From: Acinetobacter sp. ANC 3929
GTDB taxonomy: Bacteria; Pseudomonadota; Gammaproteobacteria; Pseudomonadales; Moraxellaceae
DNA: 64,000 nucleotides
Direction: 5' to 3'
Assembly (NCBI RefSeq): GCF_000369405.1
Contig: NZ_KB850000.1
Span: forward strand, 1,198,768-1,262,767
This document shows, piece after piece, positions 47,539 to 56,298 of this stretch; position 1 is the stretch's first letter; every line of letters starts with the position of its first letter. The position numbers and the translations under genes were made by a program. The notes under the pieces were generated by a model. It was not told where the DNA came from. It worked only from the letters and a program-made list of their open reading frames with translations, and made no database searches.

Positions 47539-47606
47539 AAATTAGAACAGTATCGGCATTAAAATTGCTTTTGTATTTGCACTAGTTTTTATATTGAGAG
47601 CATGTA

Positions 47607-48533
47607 ATGGCCCTGCCATTTTCACGTTTTGCAGATTACTTTATGGCTGTAGCCAAAACAGGAAGCTTGAGAAAAGCAGCCGATCAACTTTTCATTTCTG
47701 TATCCGCAGTTCATCGACAAATTGTTCTGGCAGAAGAAGAACTTGGCGTGAGTTTATTCGAACGACGACCCAATGGATTAAAACTCACCTTGGCTGGTGA
47801 ACTGCTCTATGCCGATTTACGTACTTGGCAAAAAGGCTTTCAAATCACGCAAAAACGTTTAGGTGAAATTCAAGGCTTGCAGCGTGGCTCGATTGAGTTT
47901 GGAATGATTTCTGCAATGAGCGAGAGCTTTGTCAGCACTGTTATTCAGTCGATTCACCAACAATATCCATGGATTAATTTTCAGATTCGTGTATTGGACA
48001 GTGACAGTGTCGCTGATCTGGTAATGAATGCAGATCTCGACTTTGGTTTGATTCTTAATCCTAAACATCAGCATCAATTACAGATCAGTACATTTATAGA
48101 AATGCCCTTAGGCTTTGTGATTCCAAAGCAGCATCATTTAGCGCATAAGGAAAAAATCTATTTCTCAGATACCTTGGAGTTCAATCATATTCTGCCCGCC
48201 GAACCTTTGATTATTCATGACCATGTCACGGCCTTGTATAAAAAACAGGACTTTCATCCACAGCATAAAATTGAATGTAATGATATTCGGATGATGATTG
48301 CCTTACTCAGACAAAACTTAGGTATTGGCCTGATGAGTTATCTGGATGCCGCACCATACATTGAAAATGGTGAATGTGTATTTAGAACAATTGACGATAA
48401 TGGATTGCATCCGATTACGGTTGCATTATGTGTTGCACCAAAACGGCAACTTTCCCGAATCGCGCAAATCATGATGAATCAGATCATTGCAGAAATGGAA
48501 GCACTAAAATTGCGCATGTACAAACATATTTAG
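47607..48533 (+). CDS. LysR-family transcriptional regulator
   Basis: 308 residues, with an N-terminal winged helix at about 4-65 (FADYFMAVAKTGSLRKAADQLFISVSAVHRQI, broken here by family positions) and the two-lobed effector domain from about 90 (SIEFGMISAMSESFVSTVI). It is divergent from the Rieske oxygenase gene with a clear inverted repeat between, so it likely controls that gene and perhaps more of the purine island. Effector unknown; a purine or urate is plausible. Confidence 0.88.
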   Translation: MALPFSRFADYFMAVAKTGSLRKAADQLFISVSAVHRQIVLAEEELGVSLFERRPNGLKLTLAGELLYADLRTWQKGFQITQKRLGEIQGLQRGSIEFGMISAMSESFVSTVIQSIHQQYPWINFQIRVLDSDSVADLVMNADLDFGLILNPKHQHQLQISTFIEMPLGFVIPKQHHLAHKEKIYFSDTLEFNHILPAEPLIIHDHVTALYKKQDFHPQHKIECNDIRMMIALLRQNLGIGLMSYLDAAPYIENGECVFRTIDDNGLHPITVALCVAPKRQLSRIAQIMMNQIIAEMEALKLRMYKHI

Positions 48534-48668
48534 CAAATAGAATTGTATTTCTGCACCAAAATAAATCAATCAAGTTATTGATTTTAATAAATATAATATT
48601 TGACACTCAATTATTCTATCGAGTAATTTAATGTGAAGATTCAATGATTTCACAATTTAGGCATTGCT

Positions 48669-49619
48669 ATGGTTCAGTCCAATACAGACATTGATTTTAC
48701 TGCCAATTATCCGCGAGATATGATCGGTTATGCTGATCGTCCTCCACACGCCCAATGGCCCAATCAAGCAAAAATCGCTGTCCAGTTTGTGCTGAATTAT
48801 GAGGAAGGTGGAGAAAAACATATCCTGCATGGTGATGAAGGTTCGGAACAATTTCTATCTGAAATCAGCGGGGCTGAAAGTTATCCTGCACGACACCTTT
48901 CAATGGACTCAATCTATGAATATGGTTCACGAGTAGGTTTCTGGCGGATTCAGCAAGAATTTGCCAAACGCCAATTGCCCATGACTATTTTTGCTGTGGC
49001 GATGGCGTTGCAACGAAATCCACTGGTGGTCGAAGCGATTAAACAGCACAACTATGATGTGGTCTCACATGGCTTACGCTGGATTCATTATCAAAATATG
49101 GATCTTGAAACCGAGAAGCAACATATGGCTGAAGCCATGTACATCCTCAAAGACCTGTTTGGTGAAATGCCAACGGGCTGGTACACAGGACGCGATAGTC
49201 CGAATACCCGTCAATTATTGGCTGAGTATGATCATGTGCAATATGACAGTGATTATTACGGCGATGACTTACCCTTTTGGACAACACTCAGTAATGAAAT
49301 AGGTGCAATACGTCCGCATTTAATTATTCCCTATACACTCGATACCAACGATATGAAGTTTGCTTCACCGACTGGTTTTAACCGTAGTGAGGATTTCTTT
49401 GAATATTTAAAAGATGCTTTTGATGTACTGTATGCGGAAGGTGCAACGAGTCCGAAGATGCTTTCGATTGGCATGCATTGTCGGATTTTAGGACGTCCTG
49501 CCCGCTTCAAGGCGTTACAACGTTTTCTAGACTATGTGCAAAATCATGATCGGGTCTGGATTTGTACCCGTCAACAGATTGCTGAGCATTGGTATACGCA
49601 TCATCCTTATCAAGCTTAG
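48669..49619 (+). CDS. puuE: Allantoinase PuuE (polysaccharide-deacetylase fold)
   Basis: 316-residue, cofactor-independent allantoinase of the PuuE type, which opens allantoin to allantoate. It is unlike the metal-dependent amidohydrolase allantoinases. The start region YPRDMIGYADRPPHAQWP and the NYEEGGE stretch are the family's hallmark, with VSHGLRWIHYQ and GWYTGRDSPNTR further on. PuuE is often beside OHCU decarboxylase; that partner is missing here. Confidence 0.92.
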   Translation: MVQSNTDIDFTANYPRDMIGYADRPPHAQWPNQAKIAVQFVLNYEEGGEKHILHGDEGSEQFLSEISGAESYPARHLSMDSIYEYGSRVGFWRIQQEFAKRQLPMTIFAVAMALQRNPLVVEAIKQHNYDVVSHGLRWIHYQNMDLETEKQHMAEAMYILKDLFGEMPTGWYTGRDSPNTRQLLAEYDHVQYDSDYYGDDLPFWTTLSNEIGAIRPHLIIPYTLDTNDMKFASPTGFNRSEDFFEYLKDAFDVLYAEGATSPKMLSIGMHCRILGRPARFKALQRFLDYVQNHDRVWICTRQQIAEHWYTHHPYQA

Positions 49620-49627
49620 ATTTATTC

Positions 49628-49648
49628 AAGCGACACTCAGTGTCGCTT
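49628..49648 (+). terminator. Small palindromic hairpin after puuE
   Basis: AAGCGACA at 49628-49635 pairs with TGTCGCTT at 49641-49648 with a 5-base loop, 9 bases past the puuE stop. There is no T run, so termination is weakly supported. Confidence 0.45.
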
Positions 49649-49720
49649 ATGCGACTTAAAAAATTTATCCAGATAAACATCCGTTTTAAGATACTCCTTT
49701 ATATAAAGGAGATGATCAGG

Positions 49721-50284
49721 ATGAAAGTACAATATTTTGCAGCGAGTAGCCTAGACGGATTTATTGCTACTGAAAATGATTCTTTAGAATGGTTATTTAC
49801 TTTAGGGCAACTGGATAACTCAAGTTATCCAACGTTTATTGCAAATGTTGGTGCTTTGGTGATGGGATCAGCAACGTATGAATGGATATTGAATAATGCC
49901 GAACAAGTTGCTGCTGAAACAGGTTCATCTTGGCCTTATACTCAGCCAGCTTGGGTGTTTTCCAGTCGTGAACTCCCCTTAATTGAAGGGGCAAATATCC
50001 ATATTGTGCAAGGAGACATCACTCCTGTTTATACCGAAATACAATCCATAATTGGAGACAAGAATATCTGGATTGTAGGGGGTGGAGAATTGGCTGGACG
50101 ATTCTACGATGCAAATTTACTTGATGAACTCATTATACAAATTGGTTCAGTCACCCTTGCACAAGGCAAGCCCTTATTTCCCCGCAGAGTGTTTGCCCCG
50201 ACGCTTAAATTAATCTCAGTTCATCAAATAGGCGAAGGCATGGTAGAACTGCATTATACCGTTGAGCGTAGTACAACGATTTGA
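49721..50284 (+). CDS. Dihydrofolate reductase-like (RibD C-terminal domain) protein
   Basis: 187 residues from the ATG at 49721 (MKVQYFAASSLDGFIATEN), with AAGGAG about 10 bases upstream; an ATG at 49712 is the alternative. The opening strand and SLDGFIA, later LVMGSATYEWIL, PAWVFSSREL and IWIVGGGELAGRFYDANLLDELI, are those of the RibD-C/DHFR-like family. Many are uncharacterised reductases. It lies between puuE and the convergent deaminase gene, and a link to purines is not shown. Confidence 0.83.
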   Translation: MKVQYFAASSLDGFIATENDSLEWLFTLGQLDNSSYPTFIANVGALVMGSATYEWILNNAEQVAAETGSSWPYTQPAWVFSSRELPLIEGANIHIVQGDITPVYTEIQSIIGDKNIWIVGGGELAGRFYDANLLDELIIQIGSVTLAQGKPLFPRRVFAPTLKLISVHQIGEGMVELHYTVERSTTI

Positions 50285-50439
50285 TGAACAGAATTTTGCA
50301 TGTTAAACCGCTTTTGCTTCCCCTGTAGATGTCTGTATAGCGAGTTTAAATACTCTCATTTAAACAGTGCGTACAAGAAATATTTACAGGGATATACTAA
50401 AAAATTAATCATCACCAGATATGAATAAACCAATAGAAC

Positions 50440-51894
50440 TTAGGCTATTTTTGCCATATCCATACTGCGCTGTTGTAACAGCTTGACCGCTTGTTTTGCT
50501 TGCCAAGCCAACTCCATCATGTCCAGATCAGGAATCTGATCATTTTCGATTACCATTTTCCCTGCTACAAACATGGCCTTAATATGCGCTCGCCCGCCAC
50601 TTGCCACAGGCCCAATCGCCATATCATGCAATCCAAAATAACGAGGATCATCTAACTGATAAATGACTAGATCAGCCTGTTGCCCCACTTCAATTGTACC
50701 AACTTGATCTAGTCCCAATATCTTCGCACCACCCACCGTTCCCCAACGAATCACATCCTCAATACGGGCAGCATCTGCACCACCTTCAAATTGCCCGCCC
50801 TCATATTGTGGTGTCGCCAACATGCCCTTTCTGGCCCGTTGCAATAACCATGCAGCATGAGTTTCAGACAACATATCTGCGGCTTCGTTGGAACCTGCGC
50901 CATCAACACCAATCGAAATGGTCATGCCTGCCTGTTCCAAAGCAACAAGATCTGCAATTCCACTACCCAAACGTGCATTACTCTGTGGACAGTGTGCAAT
51001 TCCAGTTTGAGTTTGGCCCAACAACTGAATTTCTTCAGGTAATAATTTCACTAGATGCGCAAACCAGACATCATTTCCGATCCAGTCCTGTTCAGCACAA
51101 AACTGGACGGGGGTCATGCCAAACTTGGCTTTAGCTGCATCTAGATAATCCACTGTTTCAGATAAATGGCTATGCATCCGAATCCCAAGTTTTCTGGCGA
51201 TTTTGGCACTTTCTCGTAATTGTGGTGCTGTGGTCGAATGCAGGGTTGAAGTCGGTGCCATCACAATTTTTCGGAATGCATCTGAATCTGGCTGATGATA
51301 TTGCTGCACCAGACGCTCAATATCCGCCATATAGTCTTCAAACTTCTCAGGACGTAATGCTTGTGGCAACTCACTTTCCAAACCACGCGTGAGCGTTGCA
51401 CCACCACGACACAACACAAAACGCATGCCTAATTTTTCGGCTTCATCAAATAAAATTGCTGCACCATCGAACGGCATCTTTGGCCAATATAAATAATGAT
51501 GATCCGCTACTGTTGCACAGCCTGAACGCAATAACTCGATTAAGCCAATCCGCACCGCGATCCGAAACGTGTTTTCATCAAACGCACCACGAAACCGATA
51601 TGGTGTACTCGCAAGCCATGAGGTCAGGTTTTGATTTAACCCTTGTGGCTCGCCTTTTAATAAAGACTGAAATAAATGATGGTGAGTATTCACCCATGCC
51701 GGGTAAATTACACAATCTTTGGCATCGATAATCTGCTCATTCGGCTGAGCGGTTAATCGTCCCAACTCAGTAATTTTACCTGATTGGATGCGGATATCGG
51801 TGGATGAACAACGTGCTACATCCCCAGTTAAACCTGTCAAAATGGCATGGGAATTTTTAATTAAATAGCCATTATTCAGAGACATTAGACTCAT
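50440..51894 (-). CDS. 8-oxoguanine deaminase-like amidohydrolase
   Basis: 484-residue metal-dependent hydrolase of the AtzB/TrzN/SsnA group. The metal site is NTHHHLFQSLLKG near the start, followed by HSHLSETVDYLDAAKAKFG, HLVKLLPEEIQL and the late aspartate in IGVDGAGSNEAADM. The set resembles the 8-oxoguanine deaminase characterised in Pseudomonas, which yields urate directly. Its ATG overlaps the stop of the ABC permease gene, so it is translated together with the importer. Guanine, 8-oxoguanine or another aminopurine are candidate substrates; a triazine or pterin deaminase is less likely in this setting. Confidence 0.8.
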   Translation of the reverse strand: MSLMSLNNGYLIKNSHAILTGLTGDVARCSSTDIRIQSGKITELGRLTAQPNEQIIDAKDCVIYPAWVNTHHHLFQSLLKGEPQGLNQNLTSWLASTPYRFRGAFDENTFRIAVRIGLIELLRSGCATVADHHYLYWPKMPFDGAAILFDEAEKLGMRFVLCRGGATLTRGLESELPQALRPEKFEDYMADIERLVQQYHQPDSDAFRKIVMAPTSTLHSTTAPQLRESAKIARKLGIRMHSHLSETVDYLDAAKAKFGMTPVQFCAEQDWIGNDVWFAHLVKLLPEEIQLLGQTQTGIAHCPQSNARLGSGIADLVALEQAGMTISIGVDGAGSNEAADMLSETHAAWLLQRARKGMLATPQYEGGQFEGGADAARIEDVIRWGTVGGAKILGLDQVGTIEVGQQADLVIYQLDDPRYFGLHDMAIGPVASGGRAHIKAMFVAGKMVIENDQIPDLDMMELAWQAKQAVKLLQQRSMDMAKIA

Positions 51895-52685
51895 ACTTGC
51901 TCACTCTCATGCCATTTGCTTAAAAAAAACTGGCTTAATAAAGACATCACGACAAATAAGCCCAGACCCGTACAGGTAATCAGGAATAATGCAGCAAACA
52001 TCAGTGGTAAATCCAACTGAAAACCTGCTTGTAATATTTGATAAGCCAAACCTGCACTAGTGCCTCCCGCGCCTGCAACAAACTCGGAAACCACAGCACC
52101 AATCAACGCCAAACCACAGGAAATACGTAAGCCACCAAAGAAATAAGGTAAAGCATTCGGCACACGTAAGCGCATTAAAACTTGCCAACGACTGGCTTTA
52201 TTGATTTGGAAAAGATTGAGTAAACCTTTATTAACACTACGCAGACCTAGGGTAGTATTGGTCAGTATCGGAAAAACTGCGACTAACATAGCACATACCA
52301 CCAACGCCAAGGTCGTATTTTGAATCCAGATGATGACCAAGGGTGCAATCGCGACAATCGGCGTCACCTGAAATAAAATGGCATAAGGCATAAAACAAGC
52401 TTCAACCACGCGACTTTGTACAAACAGAAAGGCCACCAAGGTGCCAATGATCACAGCACAGGCAAAAGCCAATAAGGTGATTTTTAAAGTCACCCATAAA
52501 CTACCGAATAACACACTGGACTGATTGATCATCGCCATGACAATATCACTGGGTTTAGGCACAACATAAACAGGTACTTCCAATTGTTGAAAACTCAGTT
52601 GCCAAAACATGAGAAAAATTAGGCCAAGCCCAAGTGGAGCGGCAATACGTTGTACCGTTGGGTTTTGTAGCAGTGGTTTAATCAT
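51891..52685 (-). CDS. ABC transporter permease, SsuC/ThiX type
   Basis: Membrane subunit of the purine-island importer, about 264 residues. I place the start at 52685 (MIKPLLQNPTVQRIA), where GGAGG stands 8 bases upstream; this overlaps the ATPase stop by 8 bases, while the frame from 52775 overlaps far more. About six helices, and the coupling loop LNLFQINKASRWQVLMRLRVP is clear. Its stop overlaps the deaminase start. Confidence 0.87.
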   Translation of the reverse strand: MIKPLLQNPTVQRIAAPLGLGLIFLMFWQLSFQQLEVPVYVVPKPSDIVMAMINQSSVLFGSLWVTLKITLLAFACAVIIGTLVAFLFVQSRVVEACFMPYAILFQVTPIVAIAPLVIIWIQNTTLALVVCAMLVAVFPILTNTTLGLRSVNKGLLNLFQINKASRWQVLMRLRVPNALPYFFGGLRISCGLALIGAVVSEFVAGAGGTSAGLAYQILQAGFQLDLPLMFAALFLITCTGLGLFVVMSLLSQFFLSKWHESEQV

Positions 52686-53499
52686 GATCATGTCCTCCGC
52701 TTGCCTCAGCCAATAATTGCGATAGATGCGAACATTGTTGAATGAAGATATCTGAGCTTCGGAAAGACTCATCACGTTGATAAGGCCCTTTAATCTTCAG
52801 ATCAGCAACTACTCGTCCTGGTCGTGCACCCATCACAATGACTCGTGAAGACAGATACACGGCTTCATAAATGCTATGGGTCACAAACACCACCGTGAGA
52901 TCTCGTTCTGACCATAATTGACGGATATCACTGTCGAGTTTATGACGAGTAAATTCATCCAAAGCCCCAAAAGGTTCATCCATCAACAATAAATCTGGTT
53001 CAGTCACCAAGGCTCTCGCCAGAGAGGCGCGCATTTGCATACCGCCAGAAAGTTCTCGCGGATAAGCAGTACTGAATTTTTCTAAACCAACGGCTTTTAA
53101 AGCAGCTTGGACTTTGGGTGAACTGGTAGATTTGGCAATATGCTGTAGATCCATAGGTAAACGCACATTGTCCTCAATATTGGCCCACGGCATCAGGGTT
53201 GCTTCTTGAAACACCATGGCCATTTTGCATTGCGATTGTATATCAGCTTTACCATTCCAGCGGACTAACCCAGCAGAAGGCAGTTCCAGATCGGCAAACA
53301 TTTTGAGCAAGGTACTTTTACCGCAACCTGATGGTCCTAGTAATGAAATAATTTCGCCACGTGCAATATTTAAATCCAGTCGTTGTAAGGCATTGGTGCC
53401 ATTGGGGTAGGTTTTTTCAACCCCTCTAGCCATGATCATTGGCGTAATAAAATTCGAAGATTCTTGTATTGGTATCTCAATTGATAAAGCAGAATTCAT
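52678..53499 (-). CDS. ABC transporter ATP-binding protein, SsuB/TauB-like
   Basis: 273 residues. Walker A GPSGCGKS is at about 55-62, the Q-loop at VFQEATLMPW, the signature LSGGM at 150-154 and Walker B LLLMDEPFGALD at 170-181. It has a 20-residue N-terminal extension; an internal ATG at residue 21 would give a more typical start. The end is histidine/aspartate rich (GGHDHD). Tightly packed between the binding protein and the permease genes. Confidence 0.9.
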   Translation of the reverse strand: MNSALSIEIPIQESSNFITPMIMARGVEKTYPNGTNALQRLDLNIARGEIISLLGPSGCGKSTLLKMFADLELPSAGLVRWNGKADIQSQCKMAMVFQEATLMPWANIEDNVRLPMDLQHIAKSTSSPKVQAALKAVGLEKFSTAYPRELSGGMQMRASLARALVTEPDLLLMDEPFGALDEFTRHKLDSDIRQLWSERDLTVVFVTHSIYEAVYLSSRVIVMGARPGRVVADLKIKGPYQRDESFRSSDIFIQQCSHLSQLLAEASGGHDHD

Positions 53500-53563
53500 G
53501 TGGTTTCCCCTTGATGCGAATGCGCTATTTTGTTGACCCTTTCACCATGACTTAGATCTAAGA

Positions 53564-54556
53564 TTATTTGCTCGCTTTGACAAATTGCGTGGTATAAGCA
53601 CCTTTCCAATTGGTTTGAGCTCTGAGCAAGCCTGCGTTCACCATAAAATCTCTCGTCGCTTTCCAACGTGCATCCGTCATAACACCAATGCCTTGGGTCT
53701 TGGCATCGCCACCATCAATTAATTTCAATTTGCGCATTTGTCCAACCGCAAAAGTCAGCAGTTCATCATTCATATTCGGGTTTTCTTTTTTAATGATGCT
53801 ATTGCCTAAACGTGGATCAGCTAGATAGTTCTTCCATCCCTCCATGGATGCTTGGACAAAACGGCGAAGTACCTCTGGTTTGTTTTGAATAACATCATTT
53901 CGGGTCACTAAAATGCCGCCATAGGCTGGATAACCAGCATCAGCAAATAAAAAGAAATTACTCGATGGTTCTGCTTTTTTCGCCTGAAAAACTTCAGATG
54001 TGGCATAGGCTTGTTGTGCCACATTTTTGCCTGCTAAAAATGGTTGCATATTGAAGGTATAAGGGCGTGCCTGTGCGGCATCTAATTTATATTTGCCTTT
54101 TAACCAAGGCCACCAGCTTGCTTGTCCACTGGTTGAGACAAGAATCGTTTTGCCTTTGAGATCGGCCAAAGACTTCACATCGCTGTGAGTGAGTACGCCT
54201 TGTGGATCAAACTGGAATGGTGCAGCAACCGCTTTGATGGGAAAATTGCTTTCGATGCCTTTTAAGACCTGTAGATCATAATTAATAATAATGTCGGCAC
54301 GTTTTGATAATAATAACGTCATGTTATTGACTTGTGGCCCACCAATTTTAATATCGACATCAAGCCCGTATTTCTTATAAATTCCTTGTGCCAGTGCTTG
54401 GTAATATCCCCCTTGCTCAGCTTGTGCAAACCATGTGGTTTGTAAAACAAGTTTATCCGCTGCATAACCAGTTGAACTAAGAACAATTCCTAAACCCAAT
54501 AACGTGCTTGTGATAACAGTACGTCGCCCTTTGCCTACATAGTGCTGAATATTCAT
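53564..54556 (-). CDS. ABC transporter substrate-binding protein, NMT1/SsuA family
   Basis: 330-residue periplasmic protein with a signal peptide (basic start, then STLLGLGIVLSSTGYA). The mature protein starts DKLVLQTTWFAQAEQGGYYQALAQG, typical of NMT1-domain proteins, and has LAQGIYKKYGLDVDIKIGGPQVNN. It is the first gene of a four-gene operon ending in the deaminase, and its leader folds into the structure at 54564-54608. A xanthine-, urate- or oxidised-purine-type ligand is inferred from this context. Confidence 0.88.
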   Translation of the reverse strand: MNIQHYVGKGRRTVITSTLLGLGIVLSSTGYAADKLVLQTTWFAQAEQGGYYQALAQGIYKKYGLDVDIKIGGPQVNNMTLLLSKRADIIINYDLQVLKGIESNFPIKAVAAPFQFDPQGVLTHSDVKSLADLKGKTILVSTSGQASWWPWLKGKYKLDAAQARPYTFNMQPFLAGKNVAQQAYATSEVFQAKKAEPSSNFFLFADAGYPAYGGILVTRNDVIQNKPEVLRRFVQASMEGWKNYLADPRLGNSIIKKENPNMNDELLTFAVGQMRKLKLIDGGDAKTQGIGVMTDARWKATRDFMVNAGLLRAQTNWKGAYTTQFVKASK

Positions 54557-54563
54557 AAGTAAG

Positions 54564-54608
54564 ACCCCTAAATCTGTATGGATTCATCTCGCTATTCTTT
54601 TTAGGGGT
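54564..54608 (-). promoter_or_regulatory. Candidate xanthine/urate (NMT1-motif-like) riboswitch
   Basis: Reading on the minus strand, ACCCCTAAA (54608-54600) pairs perfectly with TTTAGGGGT (54572-54564). Between them are 27 bases with a short ATG/CAT inner stem and an asymmetric internal loop containing AGAATAGCGAG on one side and ACAGA on the other. The 3' arm includes AGGGG, the only Shine-Dalgarno for the ATG at 54556, 7 bases on, so closing the stem would block translation. Small size, position before an NMT1-domain gene and the purine neighbourhood match the NMT1-motif class. I could not test the consensus. Confidence 0.55.
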
Positions 54609-55159
54609 TCAATCAATGTATAAGTTACACATTTCTCTCAAAACCAAATCAATTGGCTTTGTCCCCAAAAGAGGAACAGCAAACGCTGTAGAGCAATGTC
54701 CCGTATGTTTGCAACACACTGACCGCTTATACTCAGTAATGATTTAGCAAGCTCTGTGCCAAGATTGATTTCTTCATATTTTTCATAGTAATAATCTTGG
54801 CTAGATTTATTTTTATTTGTTCTTAGCTAAAGTATCCAGATTGATTGTTCAATTTTGGGCGCAATCAAAAATGAAATCGAATATCAAATGCACTATTTTA
54901 AAACATACCCATGCACAGAAATGAATCATTTGTACTTTAATGGAAAGAAAACTTTTGTGAGCATTAGAATTTATCTCTGTATTCGTCCATTTTCATTCAT
55001 TTATAAACTGGTATAAAAAATGCTTATTACTTTTTGTCAGAGTAGAAGCGTTCAGCATAGCCAGTGAAATTGACTGCTATGTGGGTCATTGCTCAGAAAT
55101 CAGCTCACTTTTTTCTACAAGGCTTTCTCTTATGGAAAAAGTGTAGCTCTTTTTTGAAT

Positions 55160-55196
55160 GTGACCCCGTCTCTTTCAATCTATTTGATTGGGTCAC
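55160..55196 (+). promoter_or_regulatory. Hairpin in the leader of the 2OG oxygenase gene
   Basis: GTGACC at 55160-55165 pairs with GGTCAC at 55191-55196, stacked on CAATC at 55176-55180 with GATTG at 55186-55190, with a one-sided 10-base bulge. It ends 28 bases before the ATG. It is not a terminator. It may be an RNA control element or an operator palindrome. Confidence 0.5.
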
Positions 55197-55224
55197 GGTT
55201 TATCCAAAAGATGAGGTTGAAAAT

Positions 55225-56238
55225 ATGAATAGCGCCAACATGACTGCATTAGCTGAAAATGACTACAACTTAGAAGAACTGCAAAAAGAAGCTCGCATGG
55301 GAGCTTTAGGTCAAGAAACTTTTGAGCGAGAAGTTCGGGTAATTGATTTATCTGACTTTGAACAACGCAAATATGAAATCGCGGAGCAACTCTGGGCAGC
55401 TGCCACTGATATTGGTTTCTTTCAAGTCTCGCATCATGATATTCCGCTTGAGCAGATTCAAACTGCATTTGACATGACAAAACAGTTTTTTGCTCTACCT
55501 GAATCAGTCAAAGCACGTTATCCACTGAATCGAAATGCAGGTTGGGAAAGTAAGGCTCAAGTTCGTCCATCAACCAGTACCCCAGACCAGAAAGAATCCT
55601 ACCAAATCACCCGTCCACGTATGGATGGGCTTTATCCAACCGAACAAGAGCTACCTGATTTTAAAAATACTATGCTGGAATTTGAACAGGCGTGTTGGCA
55701 CGTGGGTATGAAAATACTCTCCTGCTTTGCTTATAAACTGGGTTTTGCAGATAACTTTTTTAGCCTTGCCCACAATCCTGAACAAGACAGCTATCAAAGC
55801 ACTTTAAGAATGCTGCACTACTATGCGATTGATCCAGCTTTGAAAGATCAATTGGGTCTATGGCGTGCAGGCGCACATACCGATTTTGATTGTTTAACCT
55901 TATTATTCCAACGCAAAGGTCAAGGTGGTCTGCAAGTTTGTCCTGGTAAAGATATGGAACAGCAACAATGGACCAGTATCGAACCACGAGACGATGTAAT
56001 TACCTGTAATATCGGCGATATGTTGATGCGTTGGAGTGATGATCAATTGCCTTCTAATTTCCACCGAGTCAAAAATCCGGAAGCAGATGAATACCAAGGA
56101 GCACGTTATAGCCTCGCTTTCTTTTGCCAAGCCAATGAAGATGTGCTGATTGAAAGCCCACAAAAGAAATATCCAGCAATTACAGCCAAGGAATATTTAA
56201 AACAACGCATCAGTGCGAATTTTAAAGGGAAATACTAA
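55225..56238 (+). CDS. 2-oxoglutarate/Fe(II) oxygenase, isopenicillin N synthase-like family
   Basis: 337-residue non-heme iron oxygenase. The DIOX_N part (about 38-150) is followed by the double-stranded helix with iron ligands in AHTDFDCLTLLF and NFHRVKNP, and the 2-oxoglutarate-binding arginine in ARYSLAFFC. The Arg-x-Ser pair suggests a 2OG-dependent enzyme, not a true penicillin synthase. The ATG has GAGG 8 bases upstream. It stands alone within the purine island, divergent from the importer operon; a role in hydroxylating a purine or related ring is an inference from context. Confidence 0.85.
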   Translation: MNSANMTALAENDYNLEELQKEARMGALGQETFEREVRVIDLSDFEQRKYEIAEQLWAAATDIGFFQVSHHDIPLEQIQTAFDMTKQFFALPESVKARYPLNRNAGWESKAQVRPSTSTPDQKESYQITRPRMDGLYPTEQELPDFKNTMLEFEQACWHVGMKILSCFAYKLGFADNFFSLAHNPEQDSYQSTLRMLHYYAIDPALKDQLGLWRAGAHTDFDCLTLLFQRKGQGGLQVCPGKDMEQQQWTSIEPRDDVITCNIGDMLMRWSDDQLPSNFHRVKNPEADEYQGARYSLAFFCQANEDVLIESPQKKYPAITAKEYLKQRISANFKGKY

Positions 56239-56253
56239 TCGTTGATTCATTGT

Positions 56254-56278
56254 AGACAGAGGCAAATTGTCTCTGTCT
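56254..56278. terminator. Hairpin terminator between convergent genes
   Basis: AGACAGAG at 56254-56261 pairs with CTCTGTCT at 56271-56278; the loop can extend the stem by a few pairs. It lies 15 bases beyond the 2OG oxygenase stop and ahead of the convergent membrane-protein gene. The T run is poor on the plus strand. Confidence 0.55.
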
Positions 56279-56298
56279 CCTATTAAAAAATTATCGAT

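Larger units (their letters stand above)
54557..55224. other. Intergenic region between the divergent importer operon and the 2OG oxygenase
   Basis: 668 bases with no credible gene on either strand. The left end (54564-54608) holds a riboswitch-like leader of the importer operon, and the right end (55160-55196) a hairpin just before the oxygenase ribosome site. The middle, 54620-55150, is AT-rich and presumably holds both promoters; I could not fix them. I see no repeat or gene remnant in it. Confidence 0.6.

Noticed and set aside
52686..52775. Longer N-terminus of the ABC permease
   Set aside because: It would overlap the ATPase gene by about 98 bases and lacks a ribosome site, while GGAGG precedes the ATG at 52685.
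55160..55196. Guanine/adenine-class purine riboswitch before the 2OG oxygenase
   Set aside because: There is no three-way junction with two kissing loops, nor the conserved core of that class; only a simple bulged hairpin is visible.
55225..56238. True isopenicillin N synthase and a beta-lactam biosynthetic cluster
   Set aside because: No ACV synthetase or other antibiotic genes are near, and the family is broad; the neighbourhood is purine catabolism.
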